Shown here: piece after piece, positions 52,802 to 61,587 of the stretch | How positions within the stretch are numbered: position 1 is the stretch's first letter | Layout of the letters: each line of letters starts with the position of its first letter | Assembly: GCA_963757115.1 (NCBI GenBank) | Contig: CAVWQV010000005.1 | Span: forward strand, 1-64,000 | DNA length: 64,000 bases | Direction of reading: 5' to 3' | Source: CAVWQV01 sp963757115 | Lineage (GTDB): Bacteria; Pseudomonadota; Alphaproteobacteria; Acetobacterales; Acetobacteraceae | Notes under the pieces: model-generated | Database searches by the model: none | What the model was told of the DNA's origin: nothing | The model's input: the letters and a program-made list of their open reading frames with translations, nothing else | Program-made: the position numbers and the translations under genes

Positions 52802-53464
52802 TCAGAGCGGCAGGTGCGCGAGCGTGAACAGCCCGAACGGCGGCACGGAAGAGACCGCGGCACGCGCCCGATCCTCCGGGCCGAGCAGGGCTGCCATTGC
52901 GAAATCCGGATGCCAGCCGAGCGCCCGGGACGCCGGCGCCATCGCCCGCTCCACCCACCAGCGTGGGCCCTTGGCCGCCGCGAAATGATTGACGAACAGG
53001 AGGTGCCCGCCGGGGCGCACGACCCGGCGCATCTCGGCCATGAGCTGGCGCGGGCGGGGCACCACGGAGGCGACGAACATTGCCACCGCGATGTCGAACT
53101 CGCCGTCCCCGAACGCCATCGCTTCCGCGTCCATTTCGAGCAGGGCCTCGACGCCGGGAATCTTTTGCCTGGCGACGCGCGCGCGGGCGATGCGCAACAT
53201 CTCCGCGGACAAATCGATCCCGGTGATCCGCTTTCCTTCCGCGTAGTGCGACAGGGCGAGCCCGGTACCGACGCCCACTTCGAGCACTCGGGAGCCTGGA
53301 AGCCGGTTCACGGCCAGCACCGCTCGCCGCCGCCCGACGGCTGAGATGCCGCCAAACGCCGCGTCGTACACGCCCGCCCAACGACGATAGGCCGCACGAA
53401 CGGCCTCGGTGTCCAAGGCCGATCGGGGCTGCGGGGCTGCGTGGGAATGCACCAAGTTTGTCAT
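52802..53464 (-). CDS. PmtA-like phospholipid N-methyltransferase
   Basis: The 220-residue class I SAM methyltransferase has the SAM motif VLEVGVGTGLALSHY (residues about 60-74), GIDLSAEMLRIARAR, and post-motif VRPGGHLLFVNHF. The N-terminal VRAAYRRWAGVYDAAFGGISAVGRRRAV is close to alphaproteobacterial PmtA, which methylates phosphatidylethanolamine toward phosphatidylcholine. Other lipid or quinone methyltransferases share this fold, so the substrate is moderately certain. Confidence 0.82.
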   Translation of the reverse strand: MTNLVHSHAAPQPRSALDTEAVRAAYRRWAGVYDAAFGGISAVGRRRAVLAVNRLPGSRVLEVGVGTGLALSHYAEGKRITGIDLSAEMLRIARARVARQKIPGVEALLEMDAEAMAFGDGEFDIAVAMFVASVVPRPRQLMAEMRRVVRPGGHLLFVNHFAAAKGPRWWVERAMAPASRALGWHPDFAMAALLGPEDRARAAVSSVPPFGLFTLAHLPL

Positions 53465-53586
53465 CCGCGATGAAACCTCACGGCGTCAGGAGGAGCGCTG
53501 TTAACTCCCTCTCCTGCACGGGCGCAAGTTCCCCGGGTCTGAACGGCGCCGCTGCCGGTGGCACGGCCGATCTTAGATCCGCGACT

Positions 53587-53640
53587 GGTCGGTTCGCGAC
53601 AACTAGCCGATTGGCGATGATCAGTCGGTTTGCGACAGCT
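53587..53640. repeat. Three tandem 18-bp imperfect repeats spanning the csp stop
   Basis: Copies at 53587-53604, 53605-53622 and 53623-53640 read GGTCGGTTCGCGACAACT, AGCCGATTGGCGATGATC and AGTCGGTTTGCGACAGCT. The last, on the minus strand, encodes the final residues of the cold-shock protein; the others lie just after its stop. Confidence 0.6.
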
Positions 53641-53830
53641 CGACGGCCGCACTCCGGCCGTTTTGTTGCTCCTCGATTTCGAACCCGATCTTCTGACCTT
53701 CGTTCAAGCTGCGCAGGCCGGCCTTCTGCACGGCGCTGATATGGACGAAGATATCCTTGCCTCCGCTGTCCGGAGCGATGAACCCGTAACCTTTGGTCGG
53801 GTTGAACCATTTCACGGTGCCTTTGGGCAT
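53621..53830 (-). CDS. Cold-shock domain protein
   Basis: The 69-residue single CSD protein binds single-stranded nucleic acid. The RNP motifs are KGYGFI (residues 13-18) and DIFVHIS (about 26-32), preceded by GTVKWFNPTKG. The ATG at 53830 gives the family start; the frame is open upstream to 54034 but non-homologous. Lies between the PmtA-like and gcrA genes on the same strand. Confidence 0.95.
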   Translation of the reverse strand: MPKGTVKWFNPTKGYGFIAPDSGGKDIFVHISAVQKAGLRSLNEGQKIGFEIEEQQNGRSAAVELSQTD

Positions 53831-54073
53831 CGGCGACGCGCCTCTTTGCCTGCGGCTAGCCTGTTCTCCCCGAGCCGGCGGAAGCACGGCTGCCTGATTG
53901 CGGAGGCGTGCATCAAGCCGCCATCCGGAACCGAGCCGCCGGACGGCAACCGCGCCCCTCCCCTCCCGGTCGACCAGCCGCCGCACCCGGGGTTGGTCTA
54001 CCGAGCGTAACGATACGACCAACGCCCTTGCCACCGCAATTGTCCTGGTGTGCTCCGCGACGGGTGAAATCGG

Positions 54074-54577
54074 TCAGGCAGCGTCGTCGCGGCGGTCGCG
54101 GACCTTCACGTAGGCGAGCTGGGCGTGTTCGGCGCAATACGGCTTGCCGGGGACCGAACCGGCATCGCAGAAGCGGAAAGACTTTGTGCCCGGCTCGCCG
54201 ATGGGCCAGCAGCAGGCGACAATGCGAGCGTAGGGCCGCGCGACGGGCGGCACGCGGGCTGCGGGCGACGGCGCGGCGAACGCGGGGCGCGGCGCGGGCC
54301 GGCTTTCGGTCCGCGCCGGCAACGGCGGCATCGGCCTGGCGGCCGCACTCGGCAGCGGCGGCAGAGTAGGGCCGGCAATCCGGCGAACCGAGGGGCGCGA
54401 CCGCGATCCGCCGCCCTCGCGCTTGATCGGCGACGGTCGAGCGGGCAGCACGAGGCGATGCGCCTTGCCGACCACCGCGTTCTTGGAGACGCCGAGGCGG
54501 CGGCCGATCTCGGCGGTCGACAGCCCTTCCGACCACAGCGCGCGCAAACGAACGATGGTCTCTTCGCTCCACTCCAT
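54074..54577 (-). CDS. gcrA: GcrA-family cell cycle regulator
   Basis: GcrA is an alphaproteobacterial transcription factor that binds the sigma-70 holoenzyme and methylated DNA. The 167-residue protein has the conserved N-terminal HTH, starting MEWSEETIVRLRALWSEG and reading STAEIGRRLGVSKNAVVGKAHRLVLP, a Pro/Ala/Arg-rich linker, and the C-terminal sigma-binding block CCWPIGEPGTKSFRFC...YCAEHAQLAY. It supports assignment of the window to Alphaproteobacteria. Confidence 0.93.
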   Translation of the reverse strand: MEWSEETIVRLRALWSEGLSTAEIGRRLGVSKNAVVGKAHRLVLPARPSPIKREGGGSRSRPSVRRIAGPTLPPLPSAAARPMPPLPARTESRPAPRPAFAAPSPAARVPPVARPYARIVACCWPIGEPGTKSFRFCDAGSVPGKPYCAEHAQLAYVKVRDRRDDAA

Positions 54578-54835
54578 TTGGTGGCTCCTCGCTGTCCTGA
54601 CCCAAGATATGGTAGACGGGTCAGGCAGCGATGCTCAACGCGCATTTGCACGCGAACTACAAAAAGTTGTGGAAAACCCCGCTTAATTCCCCTCCTAGCC
54701 CGCCTTCCGCAGCGAGGCGGCAAAATAAGCCTTGTTGCGTGCCAAAAACCGTCTGCCCAACGCGTGAACCAGAGCGACGGGCGCCTGCATCTGCGCTCGG
54801 GCCAGCATGACGGGCCCGCCGGATTGGAGGGGGCT

Positions 54836-55798
54836 CTAGAACAACAAGCCCTTGCGAAGCAGGCCGTGCACGCCCTTCTCGCCGTTTACGGTCTGGGTCA
54901 CGTGGAAATCCACCGCAAGCGAGCAGAACTGATAGGCTTCCTGGCGGGACAGGTTGGCGCGGGCGCAGATGAACGCGATCATCTCGCGAAGGGCCTGCTT
55001 CATCGCGAGGTCGAGATCCTCGTTCATGCCCATGCTGATGAAATGGCTCGCGGTCTCCGCGCGCGGGTAGCGCAGCAGCGGCGCCTTGGGCCCGCCTCCC
55101 TTGTGCAGCGTCAGGCGAAACGTGCCGGTAAGGCAGGTTTCGAGCGCGTTGATGCATACCTCGCCGTCACCCTGCACGCCGTGTCCGTCGCCGGCGGAGA
55201 ACAATGCGCCCTCCGCCCATACCGGCAGGAATAAGGTGCTGCCCTCGCCCAGTTCCTTGTTGTCGAGATTGCCGCCGTGCTCTCGCGGCTGGATGGTGGA
55301 GATCGTTCCATAGGCGGGCGGCGGTGCTACGCCCATCACGCCAAAGAAGGGCTGGAGCGAGAGCTCGGTGCCCCACGGCAGCTTGCAGGTCCGGTTCGCC
55401 CGGTCGATCGGGATGTGGGTCAGGAAGCGTTCCGGGAAGTCCTCGGGAAGCGTGCCTGCCAGCGGCCGGAAGCCGCAATAGCCCCAATCGGCGCCGAACT
55501 CGATCGCCTCGACTTGGACCTCAAGCATGTCACCGGGGGCGGCGCCCGCGACCGCGACCGGGCCGGTGATGATGTGGCCCGGCACCCTGGGAACGGCGGC
55601 TTGGATAGCTGCGAGCGGCGGCGGAATGACGAAACCGCTGGAAGGATCGGGCATGACGTCGGCCGCCCCCGAGACGCACTCCAGGACAACCACCTCGCCG
55701 GACTGGATTGTGAGGACCGGCGGATAGCTTGCGTCGAAGCTGCCCCAGCGGACGGTTTCAGGGCTGGGCGCGATATGGTGCGTCGGCAAGGTCATCCC
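54836..55798 (-). CDS. Acetamidase/formamidase-family protein
   Basis: The 320-residue amidase family member hydrolyses formamide or short amides to the acid and ammonia. Markers: TIQSGEVVVLECVSGA, GPVAVAGAAPGDMLEVQVEAIEF, WGYCGFRP, and DGHGVQGDGEVCINALE (active-site region). The ATG at 55798 (MTLPTHHIAP) is the family-like start. Its 258-base upstream gap to gcrA holds a weak hairpin (CGCCT...AGGCG near 54703) but no gene. Confidence 0.88.
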   Translation of the reverse strand, partial: GMTLPTHHIAPSPETVRWGSFDASYPPVLTIQSGEVVVLECVSGAADVMPDPSSGFVIPPPLAAIQAAVPRVPGHIITGPVAVAGAAPGDMLEVQVEAIEFGADWGYCGFRPLAGTLPEDFPERFLTHIPIDRANRTCKLPWGTELSLQPFFGVMGVAPPPAYGTISTIQPREHGGNLDNKELGEGSTLFLPVWAEGALFSAGDGHGVQGDGEVCINALETCLTGTFRLTLHKGGGPKAPLLRYPRAETASHFISMGMNEDLDLAMKQALREMIAFICARANLSRQEAYQFCSLAVDFHVTQTVNGEKGVHGLLRKGLLF

Positions 55799-55829
55799 TC
55801 CGGCTTTGCTCGCCAAAGGGTGCCCCTCT

Positions 55830-55857
55830 CCGGCCGGCACTCACAAGTGCGGGCCGG
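55830..55857 (-). terminator. Strong hairpin downstream of tatA
   Basis: CCGGCCGGCACT (55830-55841) pairs with AGTGCGGGCCGG (55846-55857) at 11 of 12 positions around a 4-base loop. It lies 20 bases after the tatA stop and 32 bases before the formamidase start (both minus strand). No clear U-tract, so it may be a terminator or a leader structure for formamidase. Confidence 0.4.
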
Positions 55858-55877
55858 CTACGCCGCGCCCGAAGGAG

Positions 55878-56111
55878 CTAGACGGGCTCTTTGGTCTTGG
55901 CCGTGCTGTGCACGCCAGGCCCCGCGATCGTGCCTGCAGGCCGGTCGGCGCTGGCCTCCATGGACGCGTCGCCCTCGTCCGCCATATTCTTCTTGAACGA
56001 TTTTATGCCCTTGGCGAAGTCGCCCATCAGGTTGCTGACCTTGCCGCTGCCGAACAGCAGCAACACGACCATCAGCACGACGAGCCAATGCCAGATGCTA
56101 AAGCTGCCCAT
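55878..56111 (-). CDS. tatA: TatA-type twin-arginine translocase subunit
   Basis: The 77-residue protein has the standard TatA form: a short N-terminus, a TM helix (about residues 6-22, WHWLVVLMVVLLLFGSG), the hinge KVSNLMGDFAKGIKSFKK, and an acidic then Pro/Ser/Thr tail. It oligomerises to form the Tat pore. No tatB or tatC is nearby, so other Tat components are encoded elsewhere; Tat-signal proteins in this window (the AKR and BMP protein) would depend on it. Confidence 0.9.
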   Translation of the reverse strand: MGSFSIWHWLVVLMVVLLLFGSGKVSNLMGDFAKGIKSFKKNMADEGDASMEASADRPAGTIAGPGVHSTAKTKEPV

Positions 56112-56254
56112 CTTTCCTCCGTAGACGCCCGCTGGCGCCTTCCGCCGTGGCGGGCGCAACCCGACGGCCTGTGATCGCCGCAAGCTAACGCCTGACGACG
56201 CGATTGCCAACGCCCGAAGCTTGAAGTGGGGTCGAGTGGGCGAGGTTGCGAGGC

Positions 56255-57301
56255 TCAGCCGAACAGGAACCAGGTCCGGAACACGAGCGTCTCGAGCCAG
56301 GTCTGGCGTTGCAGGCCCACGGTGCCGCGCAGCACGCGCAGCCGGTCGAGCATGGAGCCGCGCAAGGCGGCGGCGAGCACCTGGACCTGGTCGCGGGACG
56401 GGTCGGACAGGAGATGCGGCTGTTCGGCCAGTGCTCGAACCTGTTGGCGAAACACGTTCATGAACACGGCCGGTCCGCGCCGCGAAGCCGCGACAGCCCG
56501 CCGCAACATCGATTTCGGCGCGCCTACAAGGTTGCCGCCGTGCTGGCGATAGAGCACCGCCGGGGTGTCGTCCACCAGCACGGAGCCGCCAGCGGCCGCG
56601 ACCAGGACGTAGGTCCACCAATCGTGCAGCGACGCCGCCGGCGGACGGCTTTCGGCGACCAGCCGGGCGGCCGGGCGGTTCATCAGCAGCGTGCAACCGG
56701 TCGCGATGTTCTGGGTGAGGGCAGCAGGAAACCCGGGCTCCCGGCGCAACCGGGAGGACACACCGATCGGCGCAAGCGTCGCATCGACGAACACCTGCCG
56801 CGCGCAATAAAGCGCCGGGCGGCTCGGAACGGCGCTGCGCAGCGCGGCAAGTCCCCGCTCCAGCTTCTCCGGCAGCCAAACGTCATCCTGATCGGCAAAC
56901 GCGAATGCCTCGAACCCGCCCGCAAGCGCCGCACGCAGGACAAGGAGGAAGCTAGGGGTTGCGCCAAGACGGGCCACGCCCCCGACCTCGATACAGCGGC
57001 CGCAGCCTGGCCCGGCTGCGAAGGCGCGCAACACCGTAGCCGTGCCATCCGACGAGCCGTCATCGCGCCAGAACAGCACCCAGGCGGGATGCGTTTGAGC
57101 GACAAGGCTATCGAGTTGTTCCTGAATGAAAAGCTGGCCGTTGTAGGTCGAAAGCAGGACGGCGACGGGCGGGCGCCTCGCGCGATCGACAGCTTCTCGG
57201 CAGACTACGGCGCCTGACCGAAGATCGTGTCGATCGTCAGGGAGAGCGTGCGGGTCCAATCTGGCAGGCCAACGCCAAAGCTGTGGTTCAGTTTTGCGCA
57301 A
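56255..57301 (-). CDS. Glycosyltransferase family 2, rhamnosyltransferase-like
   Basis: The GT2 protein has the GT-A N-terminus VAVLLSTYNGQLFIQEQLDSLVAQ, the first Asp pair WRDDGSSDGT, and the metal-binding block AFADQDDVWLPEKLERGL. These suggest transfer of a nucleotide-linked sugar, probably dTDP-rhamnose from the adjacent pathway, to a polysaccharide. The frame runs upstream across rfbD to a TTG at 57301, but true homology begins near 57205 where no standard start exists. The start is therefore uncertain. Confidence 0.82.
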   Translation of the reverse strand: MRKTEPQLWRWPARLDPHALPDDRHDLRSGAVVCREAVDRARRPPVAVLLSTYNGQLFIQEQLDSLVAQTHPAWVLFWRDDGSSDGTATVLRAFAAGPGCGRCIEVGGVARLGATPSFLLVLRAALAGGFEAFAFADQDDVWLPEKLERGLAALRSAVPSRPALYCARQVFVDATLAPIGVSSRLRREPGFPAALTQNIATGCTLLMNRPAARLVAESRPPAASLHDWWTYVLVAAAGGSVLVDDTPAVLYRQHGGNLVGAPKSMLRRAVAASRRGPAVFMNVFRQQVRALAEQPHLLSDPSRDQVQVLAAALRGSMLDRLRVLRGTVGLQRQTWLETLVFRTWFLFG

Positions 57302-58104
57302 TCAAGCCTCGAATTGGGCGGCCGCCGAGCAGGGGTCGGCCAGTCGGCCGTCCTGATCGGCTCGATGACCGGCATGCGAGTGCCGTGCCGCTCCGCTTCC
57401 TGGAAGGCGGCCGTCGCCAGCCCGTGCCAGGTCGTCCAACCCGATCCAGCCGCATGATAGACGCCGCCGTATTCTTCACGCCAACCAGTATCCCGAAGCA
57501 CTCGGATGATGCAAAAGATCGCGTCGGCGAGGTCGGATGCCGCAGTTGGGCACCCTTTTTGGTCCGCGACCACCCGAAGCCGGTCGGTGCGCTTGGCGGC
57601 GTTGAGCATGGTCAGGACGAAGTTCTTGCCGCTCGACGCGTACACCCACGAGGTACGCAGCACGATGGCCATCGCGCCGGACCCGAGCACCGCTTCCTCG
57701 CCGGCGAGCTTGCTTGCGCCATAGACGCCGGTCGGCGCCGTCCGATCCTGCTCGTTGTAGGGCGCTCCCTTCAGGCCATCGAACACGTAGTCGGTCGAGA
57801 CATGGATCAGCGGAACGCCGCCGGTGCGGGCCAGCGTGGCCAGCCGGGCGGGGCCGTCACGGTTGGCGCGGTACGCCGCTGCCTCGTCGGCTTCGGCCGC
57901 GTCGACCCCGGTGTAGGCGGCCGCGTTCACGATCAGCGCCGGTGCGTGCGCGCCAATCACCGCTTCGATGCTGTCCGGCCGATCAAAGTCGAGCGCGGGC
58001 CTTCCCACCCGCACAGCGGGCTGCCCGGCTTTGCGCGCGGCATGGTCGAGCGCGCGGGCGAGTTGGCCCTCGCCACCCGTTATCAGGATCGGGCCCGAGA
58101 GCAT
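57205..58104 (-). CDS. rfbD: dTDP-4-dehydrorhamnose reductase
   Basis: The 299-residue SDR makes dTDP-L-rhamnose in the last pathway step. NAD(P) site ILITGGEGQLARALDHA, then VNAAAYTGVDAAEADEAAAYRAN, the STDYVFDG block, and Tyr-x-x-x-Lys in VYGASKLAGE. The ATG at 58104 overlaps the rfbC stop. Order on the minus strand is rfbB, rfbA, rfbC, rfbD, GT2. Confidence 0.95.
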   Translation of the reverse strand: MLSGPILITGGEGQLARALDHAARKAGQPAVRVGRPALDFDRPDSIEAVIGAHAPALIVNAAAYTGVDAAEADEAAAYRANRDGPARLATLARTGGVPLIHVSTDYVFDGLKGAPYNEQDRTAPTGVYGASKLAGEEAVLGSGAMAIVLRTSWVYASSGKNFVLTMLNAAKRTDRLRVVADQKGCPTAASDLADAIFCIIRVLRDTGWREEYGGVYHAAGSGWTTWHGLATAAFQEAERHGTRMPVIEPIRTADWPTPARRPPNSRLDCAKLNHSFGVGLPDWTRTLSLTIDTIFGQAP

Positions 58105-58661
58105 CAGACGCGAAACCACGCCGGGCACTCGGCCAAGCGCGGCAGGACGCGATCCTTGTCGGACAGCAGCGCTTCCGCTCGGGCGACGGGCCAAGGAATG
58201 TCGAGGTCGGGGTCATCCCAGGCTACGCCGCGCTCGGCCGCGCGGTCATAGGGCGCGGTCACCTTGTAGATGACCTCCGTATCGGGCTCGAGCGTGCAGA
58301 ACCCGTGCAGGAAACCCACGGGAACCCAGAGCTGCGCCCAGTTCTCCGCACTCAGCACGGCACCGACATGCCGGCCGAATGTTGGTGAGCCGTGGCGGAC
58401 ATCGACGGCGACGTCCCAGATGGCGCCACGCACTACACGTACTAGCTTGCCTTGCGGGTTGGGGTCGATCTGCAGGTGCAGGCCGCGAATCACGCCGGGC
58501 GGGACGGAAAGACTGTGGTTGTCCTGCACGAAGGCCGGCCCTGCCCCTTGCTCGGCCCAGCGTTCCTGGCTCCAGGTCTCGGAGAAGAAGCCGCGTGGGT
58601 CGCGAAAGCGGGGCGGCTCGATCAGCCGGACCTCGGGGATCGCCAGGCGTTCGACCTTCAC
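58104..58661 (-). CDS. rfbC: dTDP-4-dehydrorhamnose 3,5-epimerase
   Basis: The 185-residue cupin epimerase has RDPRGFFSETWSQERW, the catalytic His in VIRGLHLQIDPNPQGKLVRV, and WVPVGFLHGFCTLEPDTEVIYKVT. It converts dTDP-4-keto-6-deoxyglucose to the L-rhamno form. The start overlaps the rfbA stop. Confidence 0.96.
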   Translation of the reverse strand: MKVERLAIPEVRLIEPPRFRDPRGFFSETWSQERWAEQGAGPAFVQDNHSLSVPPGVIRGLHLQIDPNPQGKLVRVVRGAIWDVAVDVRHGSPTFGRHVGAVLSAENWAQLWVPVGFLHGFCTLEPDTEVIYKVTAPYDRAAERGVAWDDPDLDIPWPVARAEALLSDKDRVLPRLAECPAWFRV

Positions 58662-59533
58662 GCGTGCTCTCCTACCGCAAGCTCCATCAGCACCCGGCCG
58701 AGCTCCGTCTTGTTCAGCGCCTGCGCGTGCTCCCGCAGCCGGTCCGCGTCGATGAACCCCATGCGGAAGGCAACCTCCTCGGGGCTGCCGACCAGCATCC
58801 CGGTGCGCGACTGGATGGTCTGCACGAAGGTCGCCGATTGCAGCAGGCTGTCAGGCGTGCCGGCATCGAGCCATGCGCAGCCGCGCGACAGGCGTTCGAC
58901 GTGAAGGCTGCCCTCCTCGAGGTAGATGCGGTTCAGGTCAGTGATCTCGAGCTCACCACGCGCCGAGGGCCGGATCTGCCGGGCCAGTTCCGATACGCGA
59001 TCGTCGTAGAAGTAGAGGCCGGTGACCGCCCAGTTCGAGTGCGGTGCCGCCGGCTTCTCCACGATCTCGGACGCCCGGCCCGCCGCGTCGAATGAGACGA
59101 CGCCATAACGCTCGGGGTCGCGCACCTGATAGGCGAACACCGTGGCGCCATGCGCGCGTTCGGCGGCCTTTTGCAGCAGCACGGAAAGGTGGTCGGCGTG
59201 GATCAGGTTATCCCCGAGCGCCAGGGCGCAGGGTTCGCCGGCTACCCAATCGCGCCCGATCAGGAACGCCTGCGCCAACCCCTCCGGGCGCGGCTGCTCG
59301 GCGTACGAGATGCGCACGCCGAAGCGCTCGCCGTCGCCGAGCAGGCGGCTGAACTGCGGCAGGTCCTCGGGCGTGGAGATGACGAGAAGGTCGCGGATGC
59401 CCGCCAGCATCAAGGTGGAGAGCGGGTAGTACACCATCGGCTTGTCATAGATCGGCAGGAGCTGTTTCGAGGAAGCAACCGTCATCGGATGCAGCCGCGT
59501 CCCCGAGCCGCCGGCGAGCAGGATGCCCTTCAC
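58658..59533 (-). CDS. rfbA: Glucose-1-phosphate thymidylyltransferase
   Basis: The 291-residue nucleotidyltransferase opens the pathway by making dTDP-glucose. Signature KGILLAGGSGTRLHPMT, then QLLPIYDKPMVYYPLSTLMLAGIRD and CAWLDAGTPDSLLQ. Start is a GTG at 59533, at the family's N-terminus; the frame runs to 59722 but that part overlaps rfbB. Confidence 0.96.
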   Translation of the reverse strand: MKGILLAGGSGTRLHPMTVASSKQLLPIYDKPMVYYPLSTLMLAGIRDLLVISTPEDLPQFSRLLGDGERFGVRISYAEQPRPEGLAQAFLIGRDWVAGEPCALALGDNLIHADHLSVLLQKAAERAHGATVFAYQVRDPERYGVVSFDAAGRASEIVEKPAAPHSNWAVTGLYFYDDRVSELARQIRPSARGELEITDLNRIYLEEGSLHVERLSRGCAWLDAGTPDSLLQSATFVQTIQSRTGMLVGSPEEVAFRMGFIDADRLREHAQALNKTELGRVLMELAVGEHA

Positions 59534-59543
59534 GCGCCGGCCC

Positions 59544-60599
59544 TCACGCCGCCGTTCCGAGGCGCTGCCCTTCGTACCGCGCGGCGCGCACGGCCTGCCA
59601 CCAGGCTCGATTGCCGAGATACCAGTCGAGGGTCCGCGCCAGCCCCCGCTCGAAATCGTGCTCCGCTGCCCAGTCGAGCGCCCGTTCGCTGCGCGACGGG
59701 TCGATCTCGTAGCGGAAATCATGGCCGGGCCGGTCGGTGACGAAACGGATCAGCCGGGTGCGGGGTCCGGCGGGATCGGGCAGCCGCCGGTCGAGATGCG
59801 CGCAAATGGCCTGCACCACTTGGAGATTGCTGCGGGGCTGGCGGGCGCCGATGGCGTAGGTCGCACCAGGTTCGCCCCGCTCGAGCACCTTCAGGAGTGC
59901 TGCCGCATGATCGTCGACGAACAGCCAGTCCCGCCGGTTCGAGCCGTCGCCGTACACCGGCAGCGGCTTGCCTTCCAAGGCGTTCAGCGCGACCAGCGGG
60001 ATGAGCTTCTCAGGGAATTGCCACGGGCCGTAGTTGTTGACCGTGTTGCTGACGATCACCGGCAAGCCGTAGGTGTGCCACCACGCGCGCGCCAAATGGT
60101 CGGACGCCGCCTTGGTGGCGGAATAAGGGCTGCGCGGGTCGTAGGCGGTGGTTTCGGTGAACGGCGGATCGTCGGCGCCGAGCGCGCCGAACACTTCGTC
60201 GGTGGAAACATGATGGAAGCGGAACGCCGCGCGCCGCGTCGGCGGCAGGGCCGACCAGTAGGCCCGCGCCTCCTCGAGCAAGGTGTAGGTGCCGACGATG
60301 TTGGTGTGGATGAACGCCCCCGGCCCATCGATGGAGCGATCCACGTGGCTTTCGGCCGCAAGATGCATCACCACGTCCGGCTGATAGCGCGCGAACGCGG
60401 CGCGCACGGCGGACGCGTCGGCAATGTCGGCGCGGATCAGCGTGTGTCGCTCGTGCGACCGAGCTTCCTCCAAAGCGTCCTCGGAGGCAGCATAGGTCAG
60501 CTTGTCGAGGTTCACGACCCGGTGGTCGCGGGCGCGGATGATGGCCCGAATGACGGCCGATCCTATGAAGCCGCAGCCGCCGGTCAGAAGGATATTCAT
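59544..60599 (-). CDS. rfbB: dTDP-glucose 4,6-dehydratase
   Basis: The 351-residue SDR enzyme dehydrates dTDP-glucose with internal redox through NAD. TGGCGFIGSAVIRAII, then AAESHVDRSIDGP, STDEVFG, Tyr-x-x-x-Lys in YSATKAASDH, and VNNYGPWQFPEKLIPL. First gene of the rhamnose operon, with a candidate sigma-70 promoter just upstream. Confidence 0.96.
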   Translation of the reverse strand: MNILLTGGCGFIGSAVIRAIIRARDHRVVNLDKLTYAASEDALEEARSHERHTLIRADIADASAVRAAFARYQPDVVMHLAAESHVDRSIDGPGAFIHTNIVGTYTLLEEARAYWSALPPTRRAAFRFHHVSTDEVFGALGADDPPFTETTAYDPRSPYSATKAASDHLARAWWHTYGLPVIVSNTVNNYGPWQFPEKLIPLVALNALEGKPLPVYGDGSNRRDWLFVDDHAAALLKVLERGEPGATYAIGARQPRSNLQVVQAICAHLDRRLPDPAGPRTRLIRFVTDRPGHDFRYEIDPSRSERALDWAAEHDFERGLARTLDWYLGNRAWWQAVRAARYEGQRLGTAA

Positions 60600-60657
60600 G
60601 CGCCGGTCAATCCCATCGAGAGCGCAATTCGTCGAGAGTTTGCGTGTGTCCGTTTAC

Positions 60658-60685
60658 ATTTTATCAACGAACGGTAGCAAAGCAA
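60658..60685 (-). promoter_or_regulatory. Candidate sigma-70 promoter of the rfb operon
   Basis: On the minus strand TTGCTT (60685-60680) and TAAAAT (60663-60658) are separated by 16 bases, in the only AT-rich part of the 192-base gap, about 60 bases before the rfbB ATG. Match to consensus is moderate. Confidence 0.45.
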
Positions 60686-60791
60686 TCGCGAATCCGTTAC
60701 CTTTGTGCCGCCCATCTCGGCTCTGGGGCCGCGAGCCTTGGTCGTGGGGCGGGCCCCACGATACACCCCGAGCAGCGCCGCAGCCGTTTGT

Positions 60792-61556
60792 TCAAGACCG
60801 GCCTCCGTCAATGGTCAGGATGGTGCCCGAGGTGTACCCGGAAAGCGGGCTGGCGAGGAACGCCACCGCGTAGCCGATCTCCGCCGGCGAGGCGGCGCGC
60901 CCGAACGGCATGCCGGCGAACAGCTCGCGCCATCGCTCCGGGTCGCCGAATTGCTGCCCGGCCCGCGTGCGGTTCAGCGTCTCGAGCCGCGCCGTGGCGA
61001 CCGGGCCGGGATTGATGCCGACCACCCGAAGATTGTCGGCCGGCGCCGCTCTGCCGAGCGCCCGGGTAAACCCCATCAGCGCGGCGTTCCCCGCGCTGCC
61101 AGCGATGTAGTTCGGGTCGAACCACTCTCCGGCCGCGCCGATCACGTTCACAATCACCCCGGACCGGCGCGCCGCCATGGCGGGATAAACCGCCCGGCAC
61201 AGGGAGATGTAGCCGAACACTTTTAGATCCCAGGCGCGCCGCCAAGTCGCGTCATCCACCGTGACCAGGTTGCCCCCGGGGATGGCGCCGGCGTTGTTGA
61301 CCAGGATGTCGATCTCCCCCGCCTCGGCGGCCACCCGGCGAACCGCGTCGTCGCTTGACAGGTCGGCGGCGATGACCCGGACGCTGACCTGCCGCCGACC
61401 GCGGATCGCGGATGCCGCCTCCTCGAGCGTGGCCGGGTCACGGGCCACGAGAACGACGTCGCACCCCTCGTCCGCCAGGATCTCGGCGCTCGCCCGGCCG
61501 ATCCCCTTGGAGCCGCCCGTGACGAGCACGCGCTTGCCGGCGAGTTGCAGATCCAT
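60792..61556 (-). CDS. SDR-family oxidoreductase
   Basis: The 254-residue classical SDR has NAD(P) motif VTGGSKGIGRAS, NNAGAIPGG, and the fatty-acyl-reductase-like end SGYTSGTILTIDGG. The catalytic Tyr-x-x-x-Lys is not standard: the expected YxxSK region reads NYIAGSAGNAAL, so Lys is missing. An atypical or non-catalytic member is possible. The ATG at 61556 fits the N-terminus. It follows the MFS gene by 31 bases. Confidence 0.82.
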   Translation of the reverse strand: MDLQLAGKRVLVTGGSKGIGRASAEILADEGCDVVLVARDPATLEEAASAIRGRRQVSVRVIAADLSSDDAVRRVAAEAGEIDILVNNAGAIPGGNLVTVDDATWRRAWDLKVFGYISLCRAVYPAMAARRSGVIVNVIGAAGEWFDPNYIAGSAGNAALMGFTRALGRAAPADNLRVVGINPGPVATARLETLNRTRAGQQFGDPERWRELFAGMPFGRAASPAEIGYAVAFLASPLSGYTSGTILTIDGGRS

Positions 61557-61587
61557 CCCGCGTGTCCTTTCCCGATCAGGGCCGCCA

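Noticed and set aside
54667..54676. DnaA-box-like TTGTGGAAAA upstream of gcrA
   Set aside because: Single, imperfect copy with no cluster, AT-rich unwinding element or dnaA nearby.
25421..54700. The 12-mer CCCCTCCTAGCC occurring at 25421 and 54689
   Set aside because: Many 12-base matches are expected by chance in 64 kb; the flanks do not align.
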